A stretch of DNA of 64,000 nucleotides from Liopterus haemorrhoidalis (lineage: Eukaryota; Arthropoda; Insecta; Coleoptera; Dytiscidae), in the NCBI GenBank assembly GCA_963971575.1, contig OZ020612.1, forward strand, positions 35,381,916 through 35,445,915, written 5' to 3'. This document shows positions 1 through 10,890 of this stretch, piece after piece. The translations under genes and the position numbers were made by a program. Within the stretch, counting starts at the first letter, position 1. Each line of letters begins with the position of its first letter. The notes below the pieces were generated by a model. It worked only from the letters and a program-made list of their open reading frames with translations. It was not told the DNA's origin and made no database searches.

Positions 1-420
1 ATTACATTTATCACCTTCAATTAGTGGATTTGAAATGCAAAGGTTTATGGAATTATATATTCTTAAAACTTAATTCTGAACTGGAAAATTTAGAAAGAAA
101 AAAGTGAATTTTATCTTCCCAGCATAAGTGGACCGAAATTCGCAATCTTCAAAATGTAGATAAAGTTCTTTTCGAAGCTTGGAACCGTCTTCCAGAATCG
201 TTCAATCTTTTAAAAAATTATGCTTTTGGGCTACTGACAATTTTCGGATCAACATATTACTGTAAGCAAATCTTTTCACATATGAAATTAATTAAGAGTC
301 AATTAAGAAGTAATCTTACTGACCTGAAACTAGAGTGATGCCTTAAGTTAAAGATTACTGAATATTCAGCAAATATTGAAGTCTTATAGGACACTATACA
401 GGAACAATCGTCCCATTAAA
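1..420 (+). pseudogene. hAT transposase C-terminal remnant
   Basis: This is the C-terminal dimerisation part of a hAT transposase of the Charlie/Buster or ZBED5-like type. Reading in the frame of position 174, a stretch at about 174-337 gives EAWNRLPESF, then GLLTIFGSTY followed by a C-x-x-x-FSHMK motif and a K-S-x-L-R-S block, the conserved end of such transposases. The reading then hits TGA at about 336 and TAG at about 389, although the text after each stop (LKITEYSAN) still resembles the family. The upstream frame is also closed at about 68. The catalytic acidic residues are not in the window, so the gene is dead and cut by the window edge. The element's own 3' terminal repeat follows at 631-646. 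Confidence 0.8.
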
Positions 421-646
421 AAAAATTATTATATTGTAATATACTGGCAACTAGAATAGGTATCACAAACAAAATGTATAAGTAAATATTAATTTATTGT
501 AAGACTTGATTATTTTAAAACAAATAAACAATTTTTACGTTTTTTTTCTTAAATATAGCATATATTTTTTAGCGGCTCTTCCATGTTATTATGTTTTTTA
601 TCAATATAGATTTGGCTCTTTGTCACTGAAAGGTTGCCGATCCCTG
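1..646 (+). mobile_element. hAT element, 3' part
   Basis: The transposase remnant is followed by AT-rich sequence, a GGCTCTT motif at 612-619 and a terminal repeat AGGTTGCCGATCCCTG at 631-646. Its complement begins CAGGGATCGG, the usual hAT terminus (CAGGGGTCGG class). The left end lies outside the window, so the 8-bp target duplication cannot be checked. Confidence 0.75.
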
Positions 647-726
647 ACCTACAATGCTGTTATTTTCTACCCAAGGCATGTAATTAAGGTTGTACCGACC
701 AATTTAGAATATTTTGTTATTTTTGA

Positions 727-761
727 CCCCCCCCCAAGCTGAAATCCTGGCTACGTCCCTG
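727..761 (-). mobile_element. hAT-type MITE end
   Basis: A C-run followed by AAGCTGAAATCCTGGC and TACGTCCCTG reads on the minus strand as CAGGGACGTAGCCAGG plus a G-run. This layout (CAGGG, short GC-rich block, poly-G) recurs at the ends of hAT-type MITEs elsewhere in the window. The partner end was not found. Confidence 0.45.
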
Positions 762-1702
762 GTGGCAGGGTATTGTAAAGGTACACAAAAAAAAAAATAA
801 TAATAATAATAAAATCGATCAATTTTTCAAAAATGTACATTATGATAGTAAATACGCATCAATAATTTTATGGAAATGAGGAGGTGCTGTATCATACAAA
901 TACCCCCTCTCAGTTGCGCACGAATTTTTATCCTGGATAAAAATAAAAATAGCTACGTTTTTGTTTTTTACAAGTACATTTTAAAAGTTAATATTAAGAT
1001 TTTTTTTAAGTATAATTATTTTTTGTTTTACTTAATTTTATGTTTCTTAATTACATTAAAATTACTGTGGCTGTTACATTTACCAACTTTGTTTAAGTAA
1101 AAAGTATTATACAATAAAATAATGTTTTTTTTTTGCCGCCCCATTGCGCCAGCCGCCTGTAAACATGGTATGCTTACTAACTAACCAAATACGGGCCTGA
1201 TTTCTGTGTATTGCGTAATTTCTCTCAATTTTAAGCCATTTTAAAGTTTATATGAGAGTTTCCATTCCATATGTAATGACTGGCAGCTCACATTTTTTTT
1301 TCAATATCTCGAATATAAAATGTTCGTACAGATAAAGTGACTCTTATACTAATAATAAGGAAACACATAACATCCTGATTCGATAACAGGTACATAAAAC
1401 TCAAAATTTACATTTTAATGAACACATTATTTAAAATAAAATAATAAAATTTTAGTGATTGTACATATAATGTAAAAAATATATTTAATTAATTGCTGTT
1501 GTGTTTGGAGCGTGTCTATTTTTTTCTGAAGTCTATTTTAATATTTTCCGTTCACTACGCCATAAAGCACTAAAATGGAGACAAAGTAAACGGCAATCCT
1601 TTGTTTCTTCAAGGTAATATAGGGTGAACTTCCTATCAAATCCGGTTCAGTAATCTTAAGTATGATCAACATGTTGTGACTACCGTAAAACGCACCAGAG
1701 AT
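762..1702. other. AT-rich stretch without a gene
   Basis: Contains a short AAT microsatellite at about 790-812 and, at 1135-1159, a GC-rich block whose complement CAGGCGGCTGGCGC resembles the start of the hAT MITE at 30634. No coding sequence is supported; short open frames here are AT-rich and lack codon structure. Confidence 0.5.
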
Positions 1703-1866
1703 AATCAGATCAATTCTGTAAAAAGTTACTGTATAATAATGTTCCTACAACATAAAATATTATAATAAGTATAATGGCTTTCATTCATGGTAGTAACTGA
1801 CCTTACTCATAGTGACGAATTTAGTTACAATTATCATAGTAACAGAGTTACAGAATTGGTCTGAAT
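1703..1866. mobile_element. MITE family F, copy 1
   Basis: About 164 bp with inverted ends AATCAGATCAATTCTGTAA and, at the right, TTACAGAATTGGTCTGAAT. The interior is AT-rich and non-coding. A second copy lies in the opposite orientation at 54435-54598 and aligns along its whole length, which shows it is a dispersed unit. The target duplication is not clear. Confidence 0.75.
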
Positions 1867-2171
1867 ATCAGACTGACTGCAAAATAATAAATTTGGCACA
1901 GAAATTAGTAAAAAGATTTATATTTTATGGTAGGATAACTATACGTTAATTAACGGACTTAAAATAGGCCATTTACGCAAGTATTTCAGTATCTAAATTT
2001 GCACGTTACAGCACTAGTATGAAAAATATTTATAAATATACATTATATTTACTGGCCTGCTATCTATGTGGAATTTTTTTATTAAGGGTTAAACATATAA
2101 TAATTTTTTACCCAATTAATTTAGATTTTTAATTTTCGACACTCGATAGAATAAAACGTTTTACACACTAA
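1867..2171. other. AT-rich unique sequence
   Basis: No gene, repeat or structured element recognised up to the TAA that flanks the Harbinger element. Confidence 0.4.
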
Positions 2172-2849
2172 GGGCCGGTTTCTAGAAGCTCAGTAAACTA
2201 TAAGCTAATGGTAAACTACGGTTGCCTTAGTAAACTGTTGCAGGAACAAAAAACAATCCAAAGTTAACCATAAGTCAACTATGCATAGTTTACTTCGAAT
2301 TTGACGTGAGTTCAACCAAGGCTTCCTTGGTTAAGCGTTGCACAAACGTTGGTCAGGACTTGAACTCGAGTCAAACAATTGAATTTTTCTGACTATACCT
2401 TGATCACAGTTTAACTGCGATATACGTCAATATTCGGTTTTTTTATAAATTTTATTTTCATAATTTTTGGGCTAAATAAGAGAAAAAAGTAATTTAAATA
2501 ACAAGACGGTAAATTAAATTCTTAATTTGTGTTTTAAAATGAAAATGCACCTAACTATTATTAATGAATGTGACTTTAATATAACATAACCTACAAAATT
2601 TCCTTATAAATTCAAAATCAATTTTTAATTTGATATTTCAATAACGTTATAATATAATTGTAAAAGAAATATTAAATACATGAATAATTTATATATATTT
2701 ATTTTGTACCACTGTAAATAAATATTAAATACATATATAATCATTATATATTTACATATTTTGATTATTCGTACATAATTCTAGGTTTCTATAATTATTT
2801 TTTCTTTATCCTATTCGAGCAATAGAAAAATTTCAACTTCCAGCCTATG

Positions 2850-3270
2850 TTCTTTGCCCGCAACAGAAGATATGGAATAAGATTCTTCAGACGGCGAAAA
2901 AAGGCTTTAGTAAAGTACTAATTTTATATCATACAAGTACTCGGAGCAATAGATTATACACCTATTCCAATTCAGTCAACTGGTGCACTTATCAACAATT
3001 TTTCCTGATACTACCTTTGAATACACATACAAGAGTAGAGAAAAATTCTAACAGGGCCCATGTTGCAACAGGAATGGCAATTAATATTGACCGTGTTCTA
3101 ACGACAATTATATCTTGTGCCGTTTTACATAATTTTTGTATACAACAGCATGATACGATAGAAATTCCTGTAGAACTATTGCAGAGCGATGAACCAAATA
3201 TTTGAGAAGGTAATGATACCAATGTGGCTGTACGTAGTGCATTAATCCAAACAGTTATTGGTGTACCCTA
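2850..3270 (+). pseudogene. HARBI1-like Harbinger nuclease, internally deleted
   Basis: DDE-type nuclease of the PIF/Harbinger transposon. At 2943-2985 the reading gives GAIDYTPIPIQST, matching the block around the first catalytic aspartate of HARBI1 proteins (GAID-x-THI-x-I). It stops at a TGA near 3007. From 3017 a second frame gives RVEKNSNRAHVATG and then a CAVLHNFCIQ block, the conserved C-terminal helix of the family (usually CAVLHN), ending at TGA 3203-3205. The roughly 100 residues normally between these blocks, carrying the second and third acidic residues, are missing. Upstream, PMFFARNRRYG and an arginine-rich stretch probably belong to the N-terminus. It could not have cut DNA. 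Confidence 0.85.
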
Positions 3271-3486
3271 AAAAAATTAATACAATATAATGTAATAATT
3301 AAAACAAAACCACTTTATTATTTTTTATAGTTTAATTTTTTTATTAATTCTAATTCAATTTATATTTAAGTCATAATTGTACAGCATTCTTGCTTTATTT
3401 TTCTCTATTAGCGCAGCCTGGTATTTACTCTTATAATAAACTTTTATAATGTGTTATTATTATTATTTTTTTAAATTATGTTTCTT

Positions 3487-3650
3487 GCTTGTCTTTTTTT
3501 TTGTTATGATTGGAAGGTTCAGGATTAGCTTCTTGTTGCATTTCAGGTTCTGGTTCTGGTTCAACTTGATAAAAAATATGAACTAAAGCCAGTTCTGAAT
3601 CAGTTAGGTAGGCAGGAGGTGGTGGTAAAATATATAGGCTAAAATACAGT
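3487..3650 (-). pseudogene. Possible C-terminal piece of the Harbinger Myb-like gene
   Basis: The minus strand reads ILPPPPAYLTDSELALVHIF, then Q-V and alternating Pro-Glu, then a Gln/Asn/Lys-rich end. It is open for about 55 codons and lies downstream of the Myb-like exons inside the same Harbinger element. It probably encoded the acidic tail of that protein, now separated from it by a stop and non-coding sequence. Confidence 0.4.
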
Positions 3651-3826
3651 TATCGACATATTTTCAATAATTTGTTGTTTCCATCGGTATCGACACTATA
3701 TCAGTACTACATCGAAAACTGTTTTTTTCAAGAAACCAGCTCCTAAACAGATACTGAAGAGCGTACATTTAATTCACAAATGTTCTTTTTAGTTTATTAT
3801 TTTTTTTTAAATTAAAATACAAATAT

Positions 3827-4106
3827 TTAATTTGTTTTGTATCTCTTCACGCAACTTGAGTTAAATTCATCTGTAATCTGGTACCAAATTTTCTTTTTTT
3901 TGAATTGTTCAATTATCACATTTTTGTCTTCAGTAATATGGGAATATCTGAAAAATGATAAATACAAATTTTAGGTTATGTTTTAAGAATAATTTAAAAA
4001 TATTTATATTTCAAAAGAAATAAAAATATATGTATACTTACTTACCGAAAATATCTAGAAAAATGTTTTTATCGGTGTTGGTAAAGTTTGGTGTTCGTGA
4101 ATTCAT
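3827..4106 (-). CDS. Myb/SANT-like Harbinger partner gene, two exons, short
   Basis: Harbinger elements carry a second gene for a Myb/SANT-like protein that binds the ends and escorts the nuclease. Starting at the ATG complementary to 4104-4106, exon 1 (4106-4042) ends at a good donor, GTAAGTATAC; exon 2 begins after TTTTTCAG at 3947 and ends at TAA 3827-3829. The two exons (65 + 121 nt) join in frame to 61 residues, MNSRTPNF to VKRYKTN. The part KKKIWYQITDEFNSS resembles the helix of a Myb/SANT-like domain. Usual partners are much longer, so the reading is truncated; a same-strand piece with repeated Pro-Glu lies downstream at about 3650-3487. The splice sites are inferred from sequence alone. 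Confidence 0.6.
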
Positions 4107-4329
4107 TTTTTTAGTTCATTTTAAAACGTTTTAATTTTGACAGCTGATTACTGTCACGTGAAGTACAGTTCACATTAGCAAAAAATATATGTGCATAGTA
4201 AACCAATTGTTCCACTGACCAAGCTTTAAAAAATGTTTATGCAACGCAAAATAAAACTGACCATCAGTCAGACTTGACCATTAGTCAGTCGTTACCATAG
4301 TTAACTGACTTTTCAGAAACCGGCCCTAA

Positions 4330-4670
4330 CTGCATCAAATGCTAATAAATAACTGCATAAATAAGTATTATTTATTTTTATTATGAATCAGATGCATTGT
4401 TAATTGTTTTATGTCGGTTAATAGATCATATTGTGAAAAGACATGTTATGTCCGCAAAAAAGAAATTACCCGTTCATATAAAATGTATATGAAAATTGCC
4501 TTATAAAATAAAAAGTAAATATAATACCAAATACATACTTAAAACAAATTTATTATTACTGGTACATTAAATGTCTATCTGTGTACGCGAAAAAATTTAC
4601 GTAATACTGACCACATTACTTCAAAATATATACATACTGAAAATATGGTCATGAAACCTAGAAACATAGA
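4330..4670. other. AT-rich unique sequence
   Basis: Lies between the Harbinger and the hAT MITE. I see no gene or repeat in it. Confidence 0.4.
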
Positions 4671-4678
4671 CTCTAGGC

Positions 4679-4999
4679 CAGTGGTTCTCAACCTTTTTGA
4701 AGTCGCGGAGCACTTTTGACCATAAGGTAAATTCGCGGAGCACCAAAATCAAAAAGGCAAAAAAACAAACAAATACATCAAAACAAACACAATATTTTTA
4801 TTGAAAATTAAACATAATTATTACATAACCAGTAAAAATAACATTGATTATACATTATACATAATCAATTTTACATATATATAGAGTCAATGCTCTATCT
4901 GGGTAATAAGATATGATTGGAGTCAGCACTGTAATTCGGATTTAAAAATTTCGCGGAGCACTTGCAACAAGCTCGCGGAGCACCGGTTCAGAACCAGTG
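4679..4999. mobile_element. hAT MITE with perfect 8-bp target duplication
   Basis: The left end is CAGTGGTTCTCAACC, the complement of the right end is CACTGGTTCTGAACC. CTCTAGGC flanks both sides exactly (4671-4678 and 5000-5007). Subterminal GCGGAGCAC blocks recur at both ends. The 321-bp body has no coding potential. It would depend on a hAT transposase in trans. Confidence 0.93.
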
Positions 5000-5289
5000 C
5001 TCTAGGCCTAAGCTCACCTAAGGCTGTCGCGCCAATGATGAGATTAAATGTCTTAAAGTTATGGTTACTGTTTCATGAAATTACCAGTATGTTTAAAAAT
5101 GTTAAAACGCGTTAAAAATTATGAAAGACGAAATTTAATAATTAAGTTTCGAATAAAAATTATTCTATAAGTGTGTCAAAAAATTATATTCTGCTAACAC
5201 CAATCCACGACTGAATATGTTTGGGAGTCTGTTCAAAGCTATTAAACCTCAAAAGTAAATGCAAAAGTCATGCAAAAGTTAAACTATAA

Positions 5290-5760
5290 GTTGCACGGGG
5301 GCAAAACATTCAATACGTGTGGGGGCGGTGAGTGATATGGTCCAAGGACGCTCCCATACCTGGAAGTTGTACGGCCGGTAACACGAAGGACGAGTGCCCT
5401 AAGGATGACAGCCGGGTGCAGAGCGAATGGATTGTATGGAAGAATTAGTGCTATAGGTCGTTCATTTTCGAAACAACACAATGAGTCATCAAATCGACGC
5501 GAACTTCAGCTATTTTACCAGTGGCGGTCCGAAACACAAACAAGGTACCAAACAAACAGCTGCATAATAAAATAATAAGTCATACACACGCTACTGATTT
5601 ACGTGCGCGCAGACGCAGTAAGCTCACAGTCAAAAACTCGTTTCTGCGCAATGTGTTGTTTCGAAAATGTACGACCTACAGTAATTGCTGCAGAGGTTTC
5701 CATGTAATCCATTCGCTCTCTGCTCCATAGGATACTAGTCCTTTGAGCTGAGCACTCACT
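5290..5760. repeat. Inverted partial copies of the 205-bp repeat
   Basis: The block at 5400-5482 read on the minus strand (TGTGTTGTTTCGAAAATG, then ACGACCTA and ATCCATTCGCTCT) matches the plus strand at 5650-5735. The rest of 5290-5400, also inverted, resembles the tandem units downstream (TCACTC-CCGCCC, GGCACT-GTCCTT). So a diverged unit lies head-to-head with the array. Confidence 0.65.
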
Positions 5761-5761
5761 T

Positions 5762-6525
5762 TATATCACTCGCCGTCCCAGTATAGGGTCGACGAGTGCT
5801 TGATCTTAGTTCACTGCAGCAAGTACTATGATCAACCACTAGTACCGCTTTTTTTATAGAGTTCATTCAGTCAGTGCCCGGAGATCATCCATACGGCACT
5901 GGTCTTTCGAGTTAATCAGCGAAACATCTAACCTATGCGTGCGCAACATTTGGACATACGGTATGTGTCACTCGCCGCCCAAATGTAGGGTTGACGAGTG
6001 GTTGATCTTAGTTCGCTGCAGCAAATACTACCATGAGTTCAAAAATAAATTACCTAAGGGCTGGCTATGGAAAAATAAAATAATGTCTACTGCAAGCTTT
6101 ATATAACAATAAATAACTTATGATAACAACAACTTTTATTTTCCATAGCCAACCTTTATGTAATTTCTTTTTGAACTCATGGTATAATCAACCACTAGCA
6201 CCGCTTCTTTTATATAGTTCATTCAGTCAGTACCCGGAGATCATCCATAGGGTACTTGGGTCTTTCGAGTTAATTAGCGAAACATCTAACCTATGCGGGC
6301 GCAACATTAGGATATACGGGCCATACCACTCGCTGCCCCAATGTGGGGCCGACGAGTAGTTGATCTTGGTGAGACTAGTTCAGGAACTACAATGACAACC
6401 ACCAGCACCGCTCCTTCTATACAATTAATTTACCCTGTGCCCGGTGATCATCCACTGGTCCTTTGAATTTACCGACAGAACATCCAGCCGGTGCGATAGC
6501 AATATTTAGCCATCTGGCCCGTATA
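5762..6525 (+). repeat. Three diverged tandem units of about 205 bp
   Basis: Units begin at about 5762, 5968 and 6326 with a CACTCGC-G-CCC block, then GACGAGT-TTGATCTT, CAACCAC-AG-ACCGC, ATCATCC and CATCTAACC-ATGCG. The first two are close; the third is clearly diverged. The middle unit is lengthened by the MITE at 6031-6182; without it the period is 200-206 bp. The moderate GC content contrasts with the surroundings. No protein reading persists across units. Confidence 0.75.
6031..6182. mobile_element. TA-flanked MITE inside the tandem repeat
   Basis: Ends CCATGAGTTCAAAAATAAAT and the inverse at the right, with similarity over about 45 bp (TACCTAAGGGCTGGCTATGG against its mirror). TA flanks both sides (6029-6030, 6183-6184). 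The 152-bp body is non-coding. Neighbouring tandem units lack it, so the empty site is visible in the same array. TA flanks suggest a Tc1/mariner-type mobiliser. Confidence 0.88.
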
Positions 6526-6794
6526 GCGACAAGTCGTATGAAGTGGTATGGTATAACGATGGGTGGTATGGCCCATACCACTTGTAATTCCCACAATATC
6601 CATTTTGAATATTTTTATTTATTATAAAAAGTAAAATTAAATATGATTTATCATAATAATTACAATAAAATATGATCTAAACTCAATTCTTAGCTCAATA
6701 AATTTAAAAAAAACCTAAGTTGTACCTACTATTTAACGCCATAATAAAAAGCAGCATGCCTTGTTTTGTTTTCAATATGTATCACCGTATTTTT
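6526..6794. other. AT-rich sequence
   Basis: Starts with repeated GGTATGG motifs (about 6540-6590) that look like a decayed end of the tandem array. Nothing else is recognised. Confidence 0.35.
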
Positions 6795-6803
6795 ACCGAC
6801 CGC

Positions 6804-6894
<91 letters not shown>

Positions 6895-7357
6895 TATAAG
6901 GGAGGTATTGTGATCATACCGATTTTGACATTTCGAGATTTCGATGGATCTCCACGAATTGAGGTCTCTACATAACGTTTTGACTATTTTTAGCATGATG
7001 TCTGTCCGTCTGTCTGTCTGTTTATCGGTCTGTCTGTCGGTTCGTGTACAGGTGCAGAGCAAATTCGGCTAAAAGGCTTTTTACAAAACTTCATATTTAA
7101 GCTTTTGACATCAATGACACGAGTTTATCAACTTTTGGTAAAAATCGGTTAACTAGAAATGGGAGTTTTACTCGTGTCGGTTTTAAGATTTTGCGAATAC
7201 GCAACGGAGAAATATTTCGAAAAAATGTATGTAACAAAAGTCGCTATACAAGCAATAACTAACAACTTTTATTTGAGACATTTTTTGATAAAGCAGCATA
7301 AATTAAACAAGTACTTTGTGATAGCAGTCGGTCCTGTGGTGGCCACAGATGATTTTT
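6795..7357 (+). repeat. Interspersed repeat A, copy 1
   Basis: Begins ACCGACCGCCAACATATATA, runs through a long TA tract, then GGGAGGTATTGTGATCATAC, the GACATTTCGAGATTTCGATG block, a TCTG-rich tract at about 6999-7040, and ends near GTCGGTCCTGTGGTGGCCAC. Two more copies lie inverted at 20962-22702 (split) and 35553-36145. The edge motif ACCGACCGCC occurs inverted near the other end, so it behaves like a TIR element of about 570 bp, though similarity extends some 25 bp past one edge. Non-coding; class uncertain. Confidence 0.85.
6808..6892. repeat. (TA)n microsatellite in repeat A
   Basis: About 42 uninterrupted TA dinucleotides. The other copies of repeat A have only a few TA units at the same place, so the tract expanded in this copy. 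Confidence 0.97.
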
Positions 7358-8255
7358 TTCGCCGGATTAAGGTCAGAATGTGTATCATGTGCCTAGTAAA
7401 TTAGCTTTGTTCATAAAACTGTTCATTAATTTTAAAATATTGAATATTGTGTAACAGTTGAAAACATTTCAAGGCTAATATGGTGGTCGTTAGCTTTCAG
7501 TTATGTTCAAAAAATGAGTAACGTGAATGAGATATATTTTTCATGAGTCAATCTAGACAGTATCCGGTACATTATTTTATTATATGGATTAGTAATATAA
7601 TAAAACATAGCTAGTTATTAAAAGCATATTGCTTATTATAGGTATACATATATTGGAATTCTCGGACTTTAACGGGATTGAGTTTCCTATTTATTTATAT
7701 TCGGAATTAAGGGACCTGGTCTTTAATACAGTAGCTGTTCCGCGACCAAATGTTCATTTTTCCGGCTCGAAGGACCAAATATTAATTAATTCGACAATGT
7801 ATGATAACTAATCACGAGGGGACAATGTATGATAACTAATTTCGACCGGTCCTATCATCTCTGTATAAACAAGAACTAGTTGACAGTATCCAATACTTAA
7901 AATGGTAAAAATTTCGAAGTAACTACCAAGATATGGACTTGCTTTTCTGTAATCCGTTATGAAATTCAACCGTATTACTATGGAACTACAGTAGCAATAT
8001 TTTTAAGAGTTTTAATTTTTGTTGAACAGAAACTTAAGGCAGAATAAAAGGCTAGATTGAAGTTTTATTCACATACAATAGTGAATCTTGGTTAGTAAAG
8101 AAAATGAAATGAAATCAGTATTCCGGTATACAAAGGTTTATTTAAAGGAAGAACTGAGCATCTCTTTTGCTGCATAAAATATGAATACATACAGATGAAA
8201 CAGGTTGTCGTATCTTGAAAAAATACCCACTTACAGATTTCCAAGCACGCACTAT
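7358..8255. other. AT-rich stretch with a SINE E scrap
   Basis: Mostly unique AT-rich sequence. At about 7836-7890 TTTCGACCGGTCCTATCAT and CTGTATAAAC followed by AATACTTAAAATG matches the body of SINE family E. A 31-bp motif (GGGACAATGTATGATAACTAA) is roughly duplicated at 7790-7840. Confidence 0.5.
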
Positions 8256-9063
8256 GGGTACATTCGAGTTGTACAGGTTAGAGCGAGATGATGGTGACGT
8301 TAGTGCGAGTTGATGGTGACGTCATGAACAAAACACTAACGGAGCGCAGCAACTCGAACCCGGAGCAAGCTTGGGTTATGACGTTATGTTTGTAGACGTT
8401 TTGCCGTTAGATTAGTTCACGTCAGTCATGAATTAAAATTATGTACTTCGGTTTGCCGTCGAATTATATTTCAATGAAGATGATGAATATGAACAAGTAA
8501 TTGTATAAAAAGTGTTGGGATTTGCAGAAAATACGGTTACAAATTTTACAGATCGTTAATTCAAATCACATTTCCGGGTATCTTCTTCAGTTTTCGAAAA
8601 TGTTCTTGGAAAACTGCAAGCAGTGCCAGACGAAGTTCATCTGAGATCAGAGGGGAATTCCAAAACAAAACTCGATAAACAGCTTATTATAGCATTGTGG
8701 TACCTTGCCAACATTGATAGTTCCTATAAATTTGCAAATAGAACATAGCCCTGTTTATTCCATGTTAATTTTATGCATGGCGTATTTAATTATTTTTATG
8801 CTGTGATTACAACACAATACAGCTTCCAAAGTTAACAAAAACGTCACAAATACAAAAAATGGTAGAACTTTTCCCGCCGATCCCCACCTTTTTCCGACAC
8901 ACCCCATAAGCCGGTCTTAAAACCCCGGGCACATAGAGCGCACTCTAAATGCACCCTCGATCGAAAATCGAATGTTATTGGGTGTACTCCGAGCGTCAAA
9001 GCGAACAAGTTTAAGTGTACAGAACGTGCTCGGTGCACTTGGAGCGTCAAATCGAATGTACCC
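8256..9063 (+). mobile_element. Harbinger-like element with 12-bp TIRs
   Basis: Ends GGGTACATTCGA and TCGAATGTACCC are perfect inverted repeats 808 bp apart, and subterminal GAGCG blocks repeat near both ends. Inside is a HARBI1-like N-terminal remnant (8458-8745), which assigns it to PIF/Harbinger. Near the left end ATGGTGACGT occurs twice in 24 bp. The flanking 3-bp duplication is not preserved. Confidence 0.75.
8458..8745 (+). pseudogene. HARBI1-like N-terminal remnant
   Basis: The plus-strand frame starting near 8458 gives ELYFNEDDEYEQVIV, a stop, then FKSHFRVSSSVFENVLGKL and LDKQLIIALWYLANIDSS followed by YKFANRT and a stop. The order (an FR-x-S/T-x-x-x-F helix, then LLIALWYLAN-x-DS) is that of the N-terminal half of HARBI1-type nucleases, which contributes to DNA binding. 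Three in-frame stops are present and all catalytic acidic residues are missing. It lies inside a TIR-bounded element and is the only coding relic there. Confidence 0.7.
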
Positions 9064-10582
9064 TGTATAAGCCAAGAAGAGTGCAAGACCGAGGAAGACT
9101 AAAGAATAGATGGGTGTCGGACTGCAAACTCTTAACTCTCAACCATAAGCGATGATGATAAATTTTTGTTGTCAAAATTTAAATAAATTCTCATTCATGA
9201 ATATATTTATAGTCACGTTCCTTTTATATTTCGGAATAAATCCTAAGTTTTACTGATTTTACTATGTTCCTATTCTGTTTATTGATTTTTTATGAAAAAG
9301 TGATAATTTTAAATCTAATTTCAGTAATCACGTAAGATTGCAGAAAAATAAGAAATAACAAAAATTATAGTGCATTTTTTTATTTATTTATAATACAGGG
9401 TTCCCTAAAATACCAATCTGTAATTTTGTTTATTAACATATTTGTAAAATATGTTAGGTTCTGTTAGTGTTATTATCTTTAAATTATGTGCATTTAACAT
9501 TTTTAATGATTTTGTTAAATATAAATTTGTAATAAGTTTGACAGTTAATTTTTCGTTAAATTTTTATGGGTACAGATGGCTGTGACACTTTGCTAGTGTC
9601 GTATAATTTAACCTACAACTTCTAGTAGTTGGCACAAAATTTTAAGAGATTTACCATAAAGTAATAACAAATTCTTAAAATTAGCCTGTATATTTTTGCA
9701 CATATTATCAAAAACAAAAGTGAAGAACTGAATAATTCGAATTGAGTAAACACTACTTTTTATTTTTCGAATGAAATCTTTAAGCCTTCGAAAAAATCGT
9801 ACTTTTTCGAAGGCTTAAAGAATTTCGATTATCGAACATGCTGCCCAATTGGGCAACATGTATCGAGCTAAGAGGAGACTATATTGAATTGTAAGTCACT
9901 GACTTATCAAACATCTTTCGTATTTAGGCAATGTAAAATGAAATATACATAGAGAATTAATGTCCCCCAAAAAATCCATCGTAGGCCTGTGTAATTGTTC
10001 TCATGGTATGCAACATGCGTCGACCACAGATATATTTTAATAATAATACTGATACGTTTACACGTCTAGATAGGAGCATAGGGGGTAGAGGTGGTAAGTT
10101 CTTCGTTTCTATCACATAAACTTAAGAAAATGTAACGAGTAAATTATTATCAAATACATTAATAAAACACTATTTTAATAATGTAAGTATTAAATCATTG
10201 AACATACATAACCTTCTAATAACACAGAACTACAAACAAATGTGAAAATAAAGCACTCCGACTGATAATTAAAACTACGGACAAAATATGTTTTGACCCC
10301 CTTGCAATGACTGCTACAGGTTACATACTATTGCTCGTCCTTCACCCCCGCTTGTACCCCGCACCGACACTCTTACAAAGATATGAGACATTTGCTCATT
10401 TGCCCTGCCTGGCGTATGTTCGTTCTAAAGACATTTATTTTGGAAGCGAAACGCGGGGCGATGAGAATTTAAGTTATAAACATTTCAATATAACTAAATA
10501 TTAATTTAAAATGGGTAAAATGAAAATAATACATGTAACTATTATTATTTTTTATTAAAGATTTTCTTCTTTTTCAAAAGTA
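9064..10582. other. AT-rich stretch with repeat H
   Basis: At about 9390-9620 lies repeat H: AACATATTTGTAAAATATGT, then AAGTTTGACAG and ATGGGTACAGATGGCTGTG. A diverged second copy is at 18990-20095, split by a mariner. At 9770-9830 CTTTAAGCCTTCGAAAAA is followed by its inverse, a hairpin-capable pair. No gene is supported. Confidence 0.5.
9773..9821. repeat. Short inverted repeat
   Basis: TCTTTAAGCCTTCGAAAAA and its near-mirror TTTTTCGAAGGCTTAAAGA are separated by a few bases and could form a hairpin of about 19 bp. Function unknown. Confidence 0.7.
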
Positions 10583-10835
10583 AATAATTGGGAGGGCATT
10601 GCTCCGGTGTCCTCCCTGCACCAGCCAGCACTGGGTCAATGTGACGTTTCGACCGGTCCTATTATCCTTGTATAATCAGGTACTCATTTTAAGTATTAAA
10701 TACTTGTTTAAGTTGAGCCCAGAGCTGACTGCACAATATAGGAAAATAAAATTCCGAAGGAAGTGGGGTAATTCAAACCCACGTCTCTGTGCTCCGTAGA
10801 TAATCGTCTTACCACGGAGCCATGGCTCATACTTT
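10583..10835 (-). mobile_element. tRNA-derived SINE, family E
   Basis: On the minus strand a tRNA-like head reads GAGCCATGGCTCCGTGGTAA (A box TGGCTCCGTGG) and, about 40 nt on, GTGGGTTTGAATTACCCC (B box with one extra base). The body follows: AATACTTAAAATGAGTACCT in its mirror form, the GGACCGGTCGAAACGTCAC block, and a GC-rich end at about 10590-10640. Body fragments recur at 7836, 56405 and 56690. Transcription would be by RNA polymerase III; the altered B box suggests this copy is silent. Confidence 0.75.
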
Positions 10836-10890
10836 TTGCGATCTATAATATATCTATATGTCATAAAGGGGTTACACTTACTCATTAATA

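Larger units (their letters stand above)
2172..4326 (+). mobile_element. PIF/Harbinger transposon
   Basis: The ends are GGGCCGGTTTCTAGAAG and, at the right, TTTCAGAAACCGGCCC, an inverted repeat that weakens after about 16 bp but remains similar further in (AGTAAACTA / TAGTTAACT). TAA flanks both sides (2169-2171 and 4327-4329), the 3-bp duplication typical of PIF/Harbinger. The 2155-bp body holds the two genes expected of the superfamily: a HARBI1-like nuclease on the plus strand and a Myb/SANT-like gene on the minus strand. The nuclease is internally deleted, so this copy is non-autonomous. Confidence 0.92.

Noticed and set aside
3017..3205. Host gene exon
   Set aside because: The open frame with CAVLHN is the C-terminal block of the Harbinger nuclease and lies within its TIRs.
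5284..6359. Small proteins of 65-80 residues
   Set aside because: They fall in tandem and inverted non-coding repeats, and the reading is not conserved between units.
6729..7062. Open frames with poly(Ile-Tyr)
   Set aside because: They are translations of the (TA)n tract in repeat A.
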